From NCBI GenBank assembly GCA_963923035.1, contig CAWUKT010000104.1, forward strand, positions 1-22,956: a stretch of 22,956 nucleotides of DNA, written 5' to 3'. The stretch is from CAWUKT01 sp963923035. Its GTDB lineage: Bacteria; Bacteroidota; Bacteroidia; J057; JADKCL01. Below the pieces are notes generated by a model. It was given only the letters and a program-made list of their open reading frames with translations. It ran no database searches and was not told where the DNA came from. Position numbers and translations under genes: made by a program. Positions 13,620 through 21,833 of this stretch are shown piece after piece. Position 1 is the first letter of the stretch. The number at the start of each line of letters is the position of its first letter.

Positions 13620-16145
13620 TTAGCGCGGGCGAATTTTTTCCTGGTATTCGATCACCCCTTTGTCGTAGCTTTTCTCCTCTACCTCCTCCCCTTTTTCCTC
13701 CTCAACGCGGTTTCGGGTGTCTTTTTCCTGCCGGATTTCCTCGTCTACGCGCACCACCCGCACATCCGTGCGCCGGTTCGCCTGGTGCAGGGCTTCCGAG
13801 CAATCGCGTCCATCTCCACAGTCATTCGCCAGCTTGGATTCCCCAAAACCCTCGGCCGAAATCCGATTCGCCGCCACTCCCCGACCGATCAAATAATCCA
13901 CCGCCGATTGGGCCCGGCGTTGGCTCAGGCGTTGGTTATAGCCACGACTGCCCCGGGCATCCGTATGCGATTCCAGGACCACGCTGATTTCGGGATTGTC
14001 GAGGAGAAAATAGGCGATTTCATTCAAGTCACGCATGCCCAGGATGCGGATATTGGAGCGGTCGTAGTCATAATACACGACCTTGACCACCTCGCCCACT
14101 TCAAGGGGAATGAGTTTGAGGTTCGCGCGGACCGTATCGGATTGGGTGGAGTCGCGGAGAATATCGACCCGGGCCGTGAGGTAGTTTTCGAAGGTGGCAA
14201 TGATGGAAAAGCTCTCTTCTGTATTTAACGCCCGCCAAAATTGGCCGTCCTGGCGGGCCTTGAACGCCTGCAATTCTTGCTGCGTATTCGCCTCCACAAT
14301 GTGGATATTCGCGCCTGGGATGACCAGGCCTTTGTCCGCATCATTCACCATGCCTTCCAGCAATACAAAAGGTCCCTTCCGCAAGTCCGCATCAATGATA
14401 AACTTCTTGGGATCCGTTTCCCCCACCGTCGAAAGGTCCACAATCTCAGGCATATAGCCCTCCTTCACCATGATCACCGTATAGTCCTGCTCCGCCTGCA
14501 ATTCCTGTTCGAATTTCCCCTCCGCATCCGTTGCGTGCATCTCTTTCCGGTAGCCCATCACATGCACTGCCACATCCTCGACTGGCGCCCCACTTTCCGC
14601 CTCCTTGATATTGCCCAGCAGCATCAACCGCTTGATTTCTTCGAGAGGAATCAGGACAAATTTATCTTCATCCGGGCCCACTTCTTCGAGGCTGATCCGC
14701 GCCTTGTGGGCCCGAAAATCATCCAAATCGGCTTCCAGTTTCACCAAGTCCCCTACCTGTACATAGTGCCGAAACAGCCCCTGCTCATCGGTGGCATAGA
14801 AATGGGCCTTACCTGCCAAATCTTGAATCTGGACCGTGGCTCCTTGCAGCGGTTCCCCGGTCCGATTGTTGACAACCTGGCCTTCCAGGGCCCGATAACG
14901 CCGAAAACCAAAGACATCATCGTCGCCTTTGCCCCCCTCCCGGTTGCTCACAAAGTAGCCGTAAGGAGAATCGTCGGTGATGCTGTACGCAAAATCATCC
15001 GCCTCGGAGTTTAGAGGATAGCCTGCATTCTTCACATAGCCCCATTTTCCGTCTTTTTTGCGCGCATAGAAGATGTCTTTTCCCCCGAACCCTTCTGCCC
15101 GCTCCGAAGAAAAATAGAGCAGGCTATCGTGGACCATAAACGGATAGCCCTCGTTGGCTTCCGTATTGACTTGGGCGCCAAGATTGACCGGCCGGGTCCA
15201 TTTGCCGTCTTCGTAAGTGCTCTTCCAGATGTCCGTTCCGCCGTAACCGCCGGGCATGTCAGAGGTAAAATAAAGGGTCTCGCCGTCCTTGGAAATGGCC
15301 GGGTGGGCGATGTTGAATTCTTTGCTGGAAAAGGGCAATGGCTCGGCATCTACCCAATTGTCAAGGCGTTGGCGGAGCATGTAGACGCTCACGCGGTTAA
15401 AGCCGGCGGCGTCCCGACGGCCTCCCACAGCTCCCGTATTAGAGCGGGTCACGAAGGCGAGGTTTTCTGAAGCCGAAAAGCTGACCGGGCCATCGTGGTA
15501 GCGGGAATTGAGCTGGCGGAGGTATTCAGGGCGGCGGAGACGGCCATCGGGGCCCCGTTGAGCGTAGTAGAGGTCGTAAAAGGCGCCGCGTCGATAGCCA
15601 TTGAAGAAGCGGAAAAAGAAACCGCGCTTGCGGTTGGAAGAGAAGGCGACTCCGGCCCGAAAGTTGACCGGACTGATTTCGGAGAAACGGGTATTGATGA
15701 GGGGCTGGGAAATGATCTTGTAGCCGAGGGAATCCTTCTGGAGTTCCAGGGCCAGCTCGCAGGAAGCCGCCCATTTGCGGCCCAAATCGGCGTCGGCGCT
15801 CTCCATCGCATAGGTTTCGAACCACGCTTTCGCGTGCCCGTAGCGTCCCAGGGACTTCAGCACCTTTCCCAATTCAAATTTGTGGACCGGCAAGCTCGCC
15901 GAATCTGTCACGACCTGGGTATAATTTTCCACTGATTTCTCCAACTCCCCCACCATCCGATACGACCGCGCCAACCGCAACCGCGCCCGAAAATCGTGCT
16001 CTTTCTTCAACGCCGCCTCGTATTCCTCAATGGCTTTGTCGTAGGCCCCATCCTCAAAATAGGTATCCGCCCGGCGGAGATTTTGCGCTTCCAGCAGGCT
16101 CCCCACCAGCGTAAACAGGACCAGTAAGATCTTCACTTTCAACAT
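13620..16145 (-). CDS. PorE-like OmpA-family protein (TPR, WD40-like propeller, CRD, OmpA C-terminal domain)
   Basis: Outer-membrane-associated protein with the domain order of PorE of the type IX secretion system, which links the secretion complex to peptidoglycan. From ATG 16145 the 841-aa product has a signal peptide (MLKVKILLVLFTLVGSLLEAQ), TPRs at about 22-140, PD40/WD40-like repeats at about 140-410 ('AISKDGETLYFTSDMPGGYG', 'GYPFMVHDSLLYFSSERAEG', 'FVSNREGGKGDDDVFGF') and three carboxypeptidase-regulatory-like units at about 413-690. The OmpA peptidoglycan-binding domain is at about 695-795 ('SHTDARGSRGYNQRLSQRRA', 'GFGESKLANDC'), followed by a charged tail. Start: ATG 16145 lies 1 nt after the upstream stop and opens directly into the signal peptide; the longer frame from 16196 is rejected. 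It may be a paralogue of PorE tied to its own PorP/SprF gene rather than PorE itself. Confidence 0.93.
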   Translation of the reverse strand: MLKVKILLVLFTLVGSLLEAQNLRRADTYFEDGAYDKAIEEYEAALKKEHDFRARLRLARSYRMVGELEKSVENYTQVVTDSASLPVHKFELGKVLKSLGRYGHAKAWFETYAMESADADLGRKWAASCELALELQKDSLGYKIISQPLINTRFSEISPVNFRAGVAFSSNRKRGFFFRFFNGYRRGAFYDLYYAQRGPDGRLRRPEYLRQLNSRYHDGPVSFSASENLAFVTRSNTGAVGGRRDAAGFNRVSVYMLRQRLDNWVDAEPLPFSSKEFNIAHPAISKDGETLYFTSDMPGGYGGTDIWKSTYEDGKWTRPVNLGAQVNTEANEGYPFMVHDSLLYFSSERAEGFGGKDIFYARKKDGKWGYVKNAGYPLNSEADDFAYSITDDSPYGYFVSNREGGKGDDDVFGFRRYRALEGQVVNNRTGEPLQGATVQIQDLAGKAHFYATDEQGLFRHYVQVGDLVKLEADLDDFRAHKARISLEEVGPDEDKFVLIPLEEIKRLMLLGNIKEAESGAPVEDVAVHVMGYRKEMHATDAEGKFEQELQAEQDYTVIMVKEGYMPEIVDLSTVGETDPKKFIIDADLRKGPFVLLEGMVNDADKGLVIPGANIHIVEANTQQELQAFKARQDGQFWRALNTEESFSIIATFENYLTARVDILRDSTQSDTVRANLKLIPLEVGEVVKVVYYDYDRSNIRILGMRDLNEIAYFLLDNPEISVVLESHTDARGSRGYNQRLSQRRAQSAVDYLIGRGVAANRISAEGFGESKLANDCGDGRDCSEALHQANRRTDVRVVRVDEEIRQEKDTRNRVEEEKGEEVEEKSYDKGVIEYQEKIRPR

Positions 16146-16146
16146 C

Positions 16147-17073
16147 TCAGAATAATTTGGGAGAAACCATTTTAACCTTTTGAAAACCAAAATCAAAACC
16201 GATCATGAGCTCGTGGCTCCCGGTCGTATAGTCCCGCAGCGGGGTCGTGGCGTAATCGTAGGCGTAGCCAATGCGGAGGAGGCGGGTGGGATAAATGACT
16301 GCGTAGCCCGCCCAGGCATTGTCGGGGCGATAGGAAGCCCCGACCAGGAGCCGCTGCTTCAGCAGCAGGCCCAGGGACAAATCCGTTGCCCAGGGCGCTC
16401 CGGGTGTCTTTTTCCAGAGCGTCGAGGCCCGCACCGTCAAAGCCGGTGACACCTCGTACCGATAGCCCGCCGCCGCATACAGCGTCCGGCTTTTCTCCGC
16501 AATCAATTGCTCGTAAAACGGATCGTAGAGCCGATTGGGGATGATATTCGGCACGCTCAGGCCCACGAAGAATTTGCGGCCGTCCAGGTACATCCCCGGC
16601 CCGGATTGGAACATCCAACGCTGGAAATCGCCTCCGTTTCCAAATGCGACATCACCTTGCTGCCAGGTCTCCACCTCGGACAACCGTACCCAGTAGGAAT
16701 TCATGCCCGCCGCCAGTCCCAGCGATAAAAACAGGGAATCTGAGCGTCCGAGGGGGATGCGGTAGGCGTAGGAAAATGAAGTCTGGGTATTGCTCGTGAA
16801 GCCCGTGCGGTCGTTCAGGACGTGCAAGCCGAAGCCATGCCGTTGGTCCGCCGTCGGAGTGTGAATGCCAAAGCTCTGGGTGCGCGGGGCTCCCTCCCAG
16901 CCGGTCCACTGCTGCCGCCCAATCGCCACCATCGACAATTGGTCCCGCGAGCCAGCGTAGGCTGGATTGTAGATGAGCTGGTTGAACATGTATTGGGTAA
17001 ACAAAGGGTCCTGCTGCGCCCGGCCCGCGCCCGCCAGCAAACAAATCAACCCTATGATCGCCCATTTTTTCAT
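16147..17073 (-). CDS. PorP/SprF-family type IX secretion outer-membrane protein
   Basis: Outer-membrane beta-barrel of the PorP/SprF family, which pairs with particular T9SS cargo proteins and is needed for their export or surface anchoring. The 308-aa product has a signal peptide (MKKWAIIGLICLLAGAGRAQ) and the family signature 'QDPLFTQYMFNQLIYNPAYAGS' right after it, followed by 'QQWTGWEGAPRTQSFGIHTP', repeated amphipathic strands, 'VGLSVPNI' and a closing 'GSHELMIGFDF' strand. Its ATG overlaps the stop of the upstream sorting-domain gene by ATGA, and its stop lies 1 nt before the PorE-like start, so the trio is one translation-coupled unit. Known SprF proteins serve type B cargo such as SprB, which fits the neighbouring gene. 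Confidence 0.95.
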   Translation of the reverse strand: MKKWAIIGLICLLAGAGRAQQDPLFTQYMFNQLIYNPAYAGSRDQLSMVAIGRQQWTGWEGAPRTQSFGIHTPTADQRHGFGLHVLNDRTGFTSNTQTSFSYAYRIPLGRSDSLFLSLGLAAGMNSYWVRLSEVETWQQGDVAFGNGGDFQRWMFQSGPGMYLDGRKFFVGLSVPNIIPNRLYDPFYEQLIAEKSRTLYAAAGYRYEVSPALTVRASTLWKKTPGAPWATDLSLGLLLKQRLLVGASYRPDNAWAGYAVIYPTRLLRIGYAYDYATTPLRDYTTGSHELMIGFDFGFQKVKMVSPKLF

Positions 17074-18755
17074 CGGTGTATCAAGACATTTCCCCGACGG
17101 AGAGCCGACCCATCTCCCAGGTCAAGCAGATAAAAATAATCCCCATCCGGCAACGCATTCCCCTGATTTCCTGTTCCATCCCAATCGTTCTGGTAGCCCT
17201 GCTTCCTGAAGACTTCATCCCCGTAGCGATTGAAAACCAGCAATAAATTGTCGGGAAAGCGGTCGATGGCCTCGATGTGGAAGACATCGTTCACGCCGTC
17301 GCCATTGGGTGAGAAACCGCTCGGAATGAAATTGCCGGCCGGTTCTACGGCGAGGAAAAAGGTATCGGACAGCATCCGACACCGGAACAAATTCTCCACC
17401 TCCACCTGGTAAAATCCGGTCGAAGGCGGCTCCAGCGACTGGCTGGTTTCCCCGGGAAGTTCATCGCCATTGAAATACCACTGGTAGCCCGCTGCGAAGC
17501 TGGACAGGAGGATGTTCAGGTCCAATTGGACCTGAGGCGTATCCGGCAAGGGATTCACCTCGACCACCAGCGTGTCCGAAGTCGCCGAACAGCCGATGGA
17601 ATCGCCCACGAAGACGCTCACCTGAGCGTCATTGCTCACGAAAATCGACCGGGTCGTGGAGCCCGTCGACCAGATATAAGTATCAAAGCCCGCCCCGGCA
17701 TCCAACTGAATGAATTCACCGTTGCAGAGCGTCGTATCATTGCCCAGGTTGACCACGGGCGCCGGGACTTCGACCACGAGGGTCGTATCCCGCCCGATAC
17801 AGCCCGAAGGGCTGACCACTTCCACGGTATACACCCCCGGCGCACTTACCACATTGGTGCTGGCCGTGGAGCCGTCGTTCCAGAGGTAGGACATATTGAC
17901 GGGAACCGTTGGCAATGCCACCGATTCGCCCTCGCAGAGGTTGTAGAGGGTATCGAGTCCAATGCCGGGCTCGGCGTCGGGCAGGACCACGATGGACCCG
18001 GTTCCCACGCAAAAATCTTCGTTGACGACCGTCACGGTATAGGTGCCCGGGGCGCTGACCTGGAGGTCACGGGAGGTCGCTCCCGTGGACCATTCGTAGG
18101 ACAAAAAGCCCGGTGGAGCCTCCACGGTCTCCGTAAGGCCGGGACAAACCGATGGATTGAGCGGATCGATGGCAATGTCGAAGGTGCAAGTATCCCCTTC
18201 TACATAAATCGCCATGGGAATCCCTGGAATGGAATCCCAATTCATTCCTCCGTCCCCCGAAAATACCAATCCCGCCCCCGTATCGGTGAACTGATTGGAG
18301 ACGCCTACCGCCGAAAAGCCATTAGTTCCGAGGTTTTGATAGCCGTCTACGACCACCCAATAGGTATCCAATGGGACCAGCAGGTTGATGAAGGAGGAAT
18401 CGAAATAGAATTGGGCGGCATTGGGGCGGATGAGCGGCGATTCGTGGATGACCTGGCTCGGGTCGGGCAAGCCATTTTGGGTGGCCATCAGCGAAATGGT
18501 CACCCCGGCTTCCCCCTGGGCAGGCCGCAGCCAGGCCCCAATTGTATGGACCTGACGGATATTCGCAACAAAGGATTGTGCGATATAGTCCAGACTGTCT
18601 TCTCCGGCCCCGACATACTCACCCGCGTGGGGAATATTTTCATCGATGACCTGCCCCTTCAATTCATTTTTTCCAACCCATAGCACCAGCACCACAAAGC
18701 TCACAATGAGCCAGCGGCCGACGAGGCAAGGTTCCTTCCCGGTTAGATACTTCAT
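17070..18755 (-). CDS. Secreted protein with Ig/PKD-like repeats and a T9SS type B sorting domain
   Basis: Likely cargo of the type IX secretion system. The 561-aa product starts with a long signal peptide (K-Y-L-T-G-K-E... hydrophobic core 'LIVSFVVLVLWVG', cleavage near KGQ). An unassigned N-terminal domain at about 35-185 follows, then four Cys-containing adhesin-type Ig/PKD-like units with the repeated 'LCxGExVxL/ YxWSTGxTxxxIxVxxxGxYxVxV' pattern, and finally the gliding-motility-type (type B) C-terminal domain 'FIPSGFSPNGDGVNDVFHI ... LPDGDYFYLLDLGDGSALRRGNVLIHR'. The longer frame begins at a TTG (18767); ATG 18755 gives the better signal peptide. It lies first in the T9SS trio, with the PorP/SprF gene overlapping its stop. 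Ligand or surface function unknown; it resembles a modest-size adhesin. Confidence 0.95.
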   Translation of the reverse strand: MKYLTGKEPCLVGRWLIVSFVVLVLWVGKNELKGQVIDENIPHAGEYVGAGEDSLDYIAQSFVANIRQVHTIGAWLRPAQGEAGVTISLMATQNGLPDPSQVIHESPLIRPNAAQFYFDSSFINLLVPLDTYWVVVDGYQNLGTNGFSAVGVSNQFTDTGAGLVFSGDGGMNWDSIPGIPMAIYVEGDTCTFDIAIDPLNPSVCPGLTETVEAPPGFLSYEWSTGATSRDLQVSAPGTYTVTVVNEDFCVGTGSIVVLPDAEPGIGLDTLYNLCEGESVALPTVPVNMSYLWNDGSTASTNVVSAPGVYTVEVVSPSGCIGRDTTLVVEVPAPVVNLGNDTTLCNGEFIQLDAGAGFDTYIWSTGSTTRSIFVSNDAQVSVFVGDSIGCSATSDTLVVEVNPLPDTPQVQLDLNILLSSFAAGYQWYFNGDELPGETSQSLEPPSTGFYQVEVENLFRCRMLSDTFFLAVEPAGNFIPSGFSPNGDGVNDVFHIEAIDRFPDNLLLVFNRYGDEVFRKQGYQNDWDGTGNQGNALPDGDYFYLLDLGDGSALRRGNVLIHR

Positions 18756-18767
18756 GATCTGGAACAA

Positions 18768-18798
18768 GAAAGATAGGCATTAATCCAAGTTCAGACAA
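18768..18798 (-). promoter_or_regulatory. Promoter candidate for the T9SS cluster (weak)
   Basis: On the minus strand TTG (18798-18796), 20 nt, and TATCTTTC (18775-18768) match the -33/-7 pattern with one change in the final base. However the -7 element ends only 12 nt before the chosen ATG, leaving almost no leader, so transcription could instead continue from lgt. Confidence 0.3.
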
Positions 18799-18810
18799 TG
18801 CGCCGATTTG

Positions 18811-20196
18811 TCACTCTGGTTCCTCGGGATGTTGGAATTCGCGTGGTTGAGAACGGGAACGGACCAGGAAGAAAACCCCGGCCATCACAAATGGAATACT
18901 CAGGATCTGGCCCATATTGATTGGGGAGTCGCCCAGGAAATCGACCTGCCAGGCCTTGAAATATTCGATGAAGAAGCGGGCGGTAAAGATCAGGATGAGG
19001 AACCACCCGAAATGCTGGCCCAGTGGTATTTTGCCGTCCTGCTTGAAATAGAGCCACAACAGGAAGCCCAAAATCAGGAGGTAACAAAAGGCCTCGTAGA
19101 GTTGGGCGGGGTGTCTGGCAATATAATTCAGGTCGGCCTTGGCCTTGTAGGCGACCAGGTAGGTCATCGTCGAACCGGCCGGCGGGGCCACCTTCGCCTG
19201 CAAAGAGGCCGATTGAACCGCCCCATCGAGGTCCGCGCCCTTCAATTTTGTCCAATTGATCCCATCGGCCGACTCCATCAACTGCACCGAAAAGCTCGCC
19301 TGTTCCATGTTAGGATCACCCCAGGAAAATAACAATTCGAGTGAATCTCCCACCCAACGGCCGTCAAATTTGGCCGTGCGCGAGGCCACCGATTGGCGCA
19401 GGGTGATCCGACGGGTATCGTTGGTGTCTTGGGGCGCCACCATTTTCTCCCCCTTCGGGTCCGTATAGAGGAAGGCATAATTGACGCAGCAGGTGTCCTT
19501 CACCGTCGCATCCAAGCGCTTCACCGCCCGGTCGCCATCCAGCGTCGCCCCCGTCCATTCACCCGCCACCCGTTCGTAGCCCACCCCATCGTAGCTCCGG
19601 AACAGGTCCGGCAACGTGGAACGGAACTCCTCCGCCTTCAATTTGACCTCAATGCCCTTGTCTTCCGGCCGCGCCTCGTAGGTCGAACCCTGGTCATTTC
19701 GGGGGAACACAAACGCATAGGACGCATTCGATTCCGAGCCGACGATCTCCTGGTTGATGAAGTTGCCGAAGCGGATCAGGACCCCGGCGATGGCCACCGC
19801 GATGACAATCCGGTCGAGAATCCACAGCATGGACAGCTTGCTCACCCGCCGCGACCAGATGGCCAGGACTAAAATGATGCCGATCGCGCCCCCGTGACTT
19901 GCCATCCCTCCCTTCTGGATCATGATGATTTCCAGTGGGTTGCTGAGGTAGTAGTCGGGTTCGTAAAAGAAACAGTGCCCCAGACGCGCCCCCAATACCG
20001 ACCCCAGAACCATGTACAGGACCAAGGGATCGAGCCATTTGGCCGGGGCCTTTTCGCGGGCAAAAATGTACCGCATGAGGTAGTACCCCAACATAAAGGA
20101 AACGGCCCACATGACGCCGTACCAGGCGACGCGGAGCGGACCAGCGGACAACATGATCGGATCGGGGTCCCAGAACAGGTGCAGGAAATCGGTCAT
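18811..20196 (-). CDS. lgt: Prolipoprotein diacylglyceryl transferase with a large inserted domain
   Basis: Transfers diacylglycerol from phosphatidylglycerol to the lipobox cysteine of prelipoproteins, the first step of lipoprotein maturation, in the inner membrane. Family motifs are all present: 'AWYGVMWAVSFMLGYY', 'GSVLGARLGHCFFYEPDYY', 'GGMASHGGAIG' (His 101, equivalent of E. coli His 103), 'IRFGNFINQEIVG' (Arg 142 and Asn 145), 'RHPAQLYEA' (361-369), and 'ARFFIEYFK' with Arg 407 (equivalent of Arg 239). At 461 aa it is about 170-190 residues longer than usual. The excess, residues about 168-358, sits between 'AFVFPR' and 'ARHPAQLYEA', in the periplasmic loop. The frame is intact and the catalytic residues are kept, so it should be active. 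Start ATG 20196. The T9SS cluster follows 55 nt downstream. Confidence 0.96.
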   Translation of the reverse strand: MTDFLHLFWDPDPIMLSAGPLRVAWYGVMWAVSFMLGYYLMRYIFAREKAPAKWLDPLVLYMVLGSVLGARLGHCFFYEPDYYLSNPLEIIMIQKGGMASHGGAIGIILVLAIWSRRVSKLSMLWILDRIVIAVAIAGVLIRFGNFINQEIVGSESNASYAFVFPRNDQGSTYEARPEDKGIEVKLKAEEFRSTLPDLFRSYDGVGYERVAGEWTGATLDGDRAVKRLDATVKDTCCVNYAFLYTDPKGEKMVAPQDTNDTRRITLRQSVASRTAKFDGRWVGDSLELLFSWGDPNMEQASFSVQLMESADGINWTKLKGADLDGAVQSASLQAKVAPPAGSTMTYLVAYKAKADLNYIARHPAQLYEAFCYLLILGFLLWLYFKQDGKIPLGQHFGWFLILIFTARFFIEYFKAWQVDFLGDSPINMGQILSIPFVMAGVFFLVRSRSQPREFQHPEEPE

Positions 20197-20220
20197 GGTG
20201 TAAAGCTACAAACTCTGGGT

Positions 20221-20307
20221 GAGAATGCGGAAATGGGAACCGGGGAGAATGCGAAAATGTGGGAATTGGAAAATAGCAGTGGGGGAATGGGGGAATGTGG
20301 TCTGGGG
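20221..20307 (+). repeat. G-rich short direct repeats upstream of the two-gene module
   Basis: GAGAATGCG occurs at 20221-20229 and 20245-20253, in a 24-nt period. It is followed by GGGGGAATG (20281-20289) and GGGGGAATG again (20289-20297), ending with GGGG at 20304-20307. The stretch is nearly free of C on the plus strand. Part of it, GAATGGGGGAAT (20285-20296), recurs in inverted orientation at 22689-22700. Together with the rest of 20197-20432 it forms the divergent gap between lgt and the next gene; no clear -7 element is seen for either. Confidence 0.5.
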
Positions 20308-20332
20308 TCAGAAGCTAAGAACTCCCAGCATT

Positions 20333-20350
20333 ATAAAAGGATTCTTTTAT
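20333..20350. repeat. Perfect AT-rich hairpin
   Basis: ATAAAAG (20333-20339), loop GATT and CTTTTAT (20344-20350) form a perfect 7-bp stem in the lgt/unknown-gene gap. It has a T-rich right side but no run of T after it, so it is at most a weak terminator for rightward transcription. Confidence 0.3.
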
Positions 20351-20375
20351 TAACTTTCATTAATTCCGGGTTGGC

Positions 20376-20392
20376 AGTTGCCTGTGGCAACT
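20376..20392. repeat. Perfect hairpin in the leader of the exported-protein gene
   Basis: AGTTGCC (20376-20382), loop TGT and GGCAACT (20386-20392) form a perfect 7-bp stem about 40 nt before ATG 20433 and 82 nt before ATG 20475. It could be an operator or leader structure. Confidence 0.3.
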
Positions 20393-20474
20393 CGATTCGG
20401 AGATTCGCTGAACCTGTTCTTGGCGGATAGACATGAAATCAACCTTGTTCATGGAGCATCTTCTCGTCATTTGG

Positions 20475-21833
20475 ATGAAACAACAACTCCGGTTGGGGGT
20501 GCTGGTGGTATTGCTGATTCTGTTTGCGGGGAATGAGGTAAAGGGGCAGGATACGATTCCGGGGGCTAAAGAGTTGAAGACTACAATGATGTTATCTCTT
20601 GGTGTAGGAGTTTATCCAGAAGGTTTAGCAAAGTATTTCCCCCCCTCGTTTTCACTGGAAATTAACGGGGTTGGATCAAGTTCAGTAACCAGGGATTTAG
20701 GTATCAATCAGATCAGAAGTTACCTGATAAGGAATAGACCTTGGGGGTTTAATATTGTCAGAACTAAATGGGTGGTTAAAAATAGATACTATACGACCTC
20801 AGCAAGAATCTACCATAATTCAGATTCCACTAGTCTTGTTACCATTGGAGTTCAAATTCTGGATGGAGAGCACTTCATTAGAGCAATGGAAATAAGTCTA
20901 TTTGTAGGAAAGGCTGGTCCAGCTAGTTCTGGATTGTTTGAAGACGAGGATTTCTATAAAGGCCTAACTCCTATTACAAAACCAATCTCCCCTCTCAAAC
21001 CTATTAACATCACCTCATCGGATCTACTCAGCTACAACAAAAACCGAGACCAATTCAAAGCCCTCAAAAAGAAACGCGAACAACGCTTGCCCATCATCCA
21101 GCAGGAACTGAATGCGGGCTTCCGCCGGACCTTCGAGCGGATGGAGTTATTGGCTACATATCCCTTCCCCCAAGACAAGTTCCAATCGAATTCAGACGTC
21201 AACTATTTCTCCGAGGGCCTCAAATTCACGTCCAAAATGATCCGCAAAACGCGGAAAAATGGGCGCTACCTCCGCAAACACAAGGCCCGCATCCTGCGGC
21301 TCCAACGCTCCATGGACCGCTTCATGGAAAAATACAATGTATTCGATCCGCAAGGCAATACTACCCTCCCCGAACAGAGCACCCATGCCAGCTTGGCCCC
21401 TTCATTTATTCCGTTTCCCCTCTCCCCTGCCCCCACTTCAAATGCAATGGGTTATGTGGCCATTGTGGAATCAGATCAGGGATATACGGTCAAATGGACG
21501 CCGCCCTGGTGGACCGAAAAAGAGATCATCCGTGCTGGCAACAAATATCTGTTTGGGGACCCGACCACGCCTACCTGGAGCTTTCTCGAAGACAATATCT
21601 ACCGGATCGACCTCTTTGAAGGCCGGGACATCCGCGCCACCATATTCGAATTAGAGGTTGGAAATGAAACTTTTGGCAAATTGATGGAGAATGACAATGC
21701 CCTTTATCCCCAACTCCAACAAGCCACCCCATTGCTGGAACCCCAAATCGATGGCCTATGTAAAAACAGTACCGCCCGTCAATTGAAACAACTCCGTCTG
21801 AAAATCATTCCCCTTTTTCCCGACCGCCCATGA
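20475..21833 (+). CDS. Exported protein of unknown function, mosaic composition
   Basis: I do not recognise this protein. From ATG 20475 it is 452 aa with a good signal peptide (MKQQLRLGVLVVLLILFAG, ending near KGQ). A longer start at ATG 20433 is possible but puts 14 residues before the signal peptide. No sorting domain or lipobox is seen. After a first part (about residues 28-175), a middle region is rich in Lys, Arg and Gln and probably helical ('FKALKKKREQRLPIIQQEL', then 'RKNGRYLRKHKARILRLQRSM'). A C-terminal part has 'GYTVKWTPPWWTEKEIIRAG'. Codon use changes: up to about 21000 the gene is AT-rich with AGA/ATA codons; beyond it is GC-rich with CGC/CGG. The last codons overlap the next gene by ATGA, so the pair is an operon. 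Confidence 0.8.
   Translation: MKQQLRLGVLVVLLILFAGNEVKGQDTIPGAKELKTTMMLSLGVGVYPEGLAKYFPPSFSLEINGVGSSSVTRDLGINQIRSYLIRNRPWGFNIVRTKWVVKNRYYTTSARIYHNSDSTSLVTIGVQILDGEHFIRAMEISLFVGKAGPASSGLFEDEDFYKGLTPITKPISPLKPINITSSDLLSYNKNRDQFKALKKKREQRLPIIQQELNAGFRRTFERMELLATYPFPQDKFQSNSDVNYFSEGLKFTSKMIRKTRKNGRYLRKHKARILRLQRSMDRFMEKYNVFDPQGNTTLPEQSTHASLAPSFIPFPLSPAPTSNAMGYVAIVESDQGYTVKWTPPWWTEKEIIRAGNKYLFGDPTTPTWSFLEDNIYRIDLFEGRDIRATIFELEVGNETFGKLMENDNALYPQLQQATPLLEPQIDGLCKNSTARQLKQLRLKIIPLFPDRP

Noticed and set aside
14241..15014. 257-codon rightward frame opposite the PorE-like gene
   Set aside because: Rich in His, Arg and Ile as expected for antisense of this gene; no domain.
17526..18683. 385-codon rightward frame opposite the sorting-domain gene
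   Set aside because: Arises from the GC-rich codons of the real gene; the leftward frame has a signal peptide, repeats and a T9SS domain.
20281..20307. G-quadruplex before the two-gene module
   Set aside because: Only three G-runs of four or more with short loops; the fourth run is too far away for a confident call.
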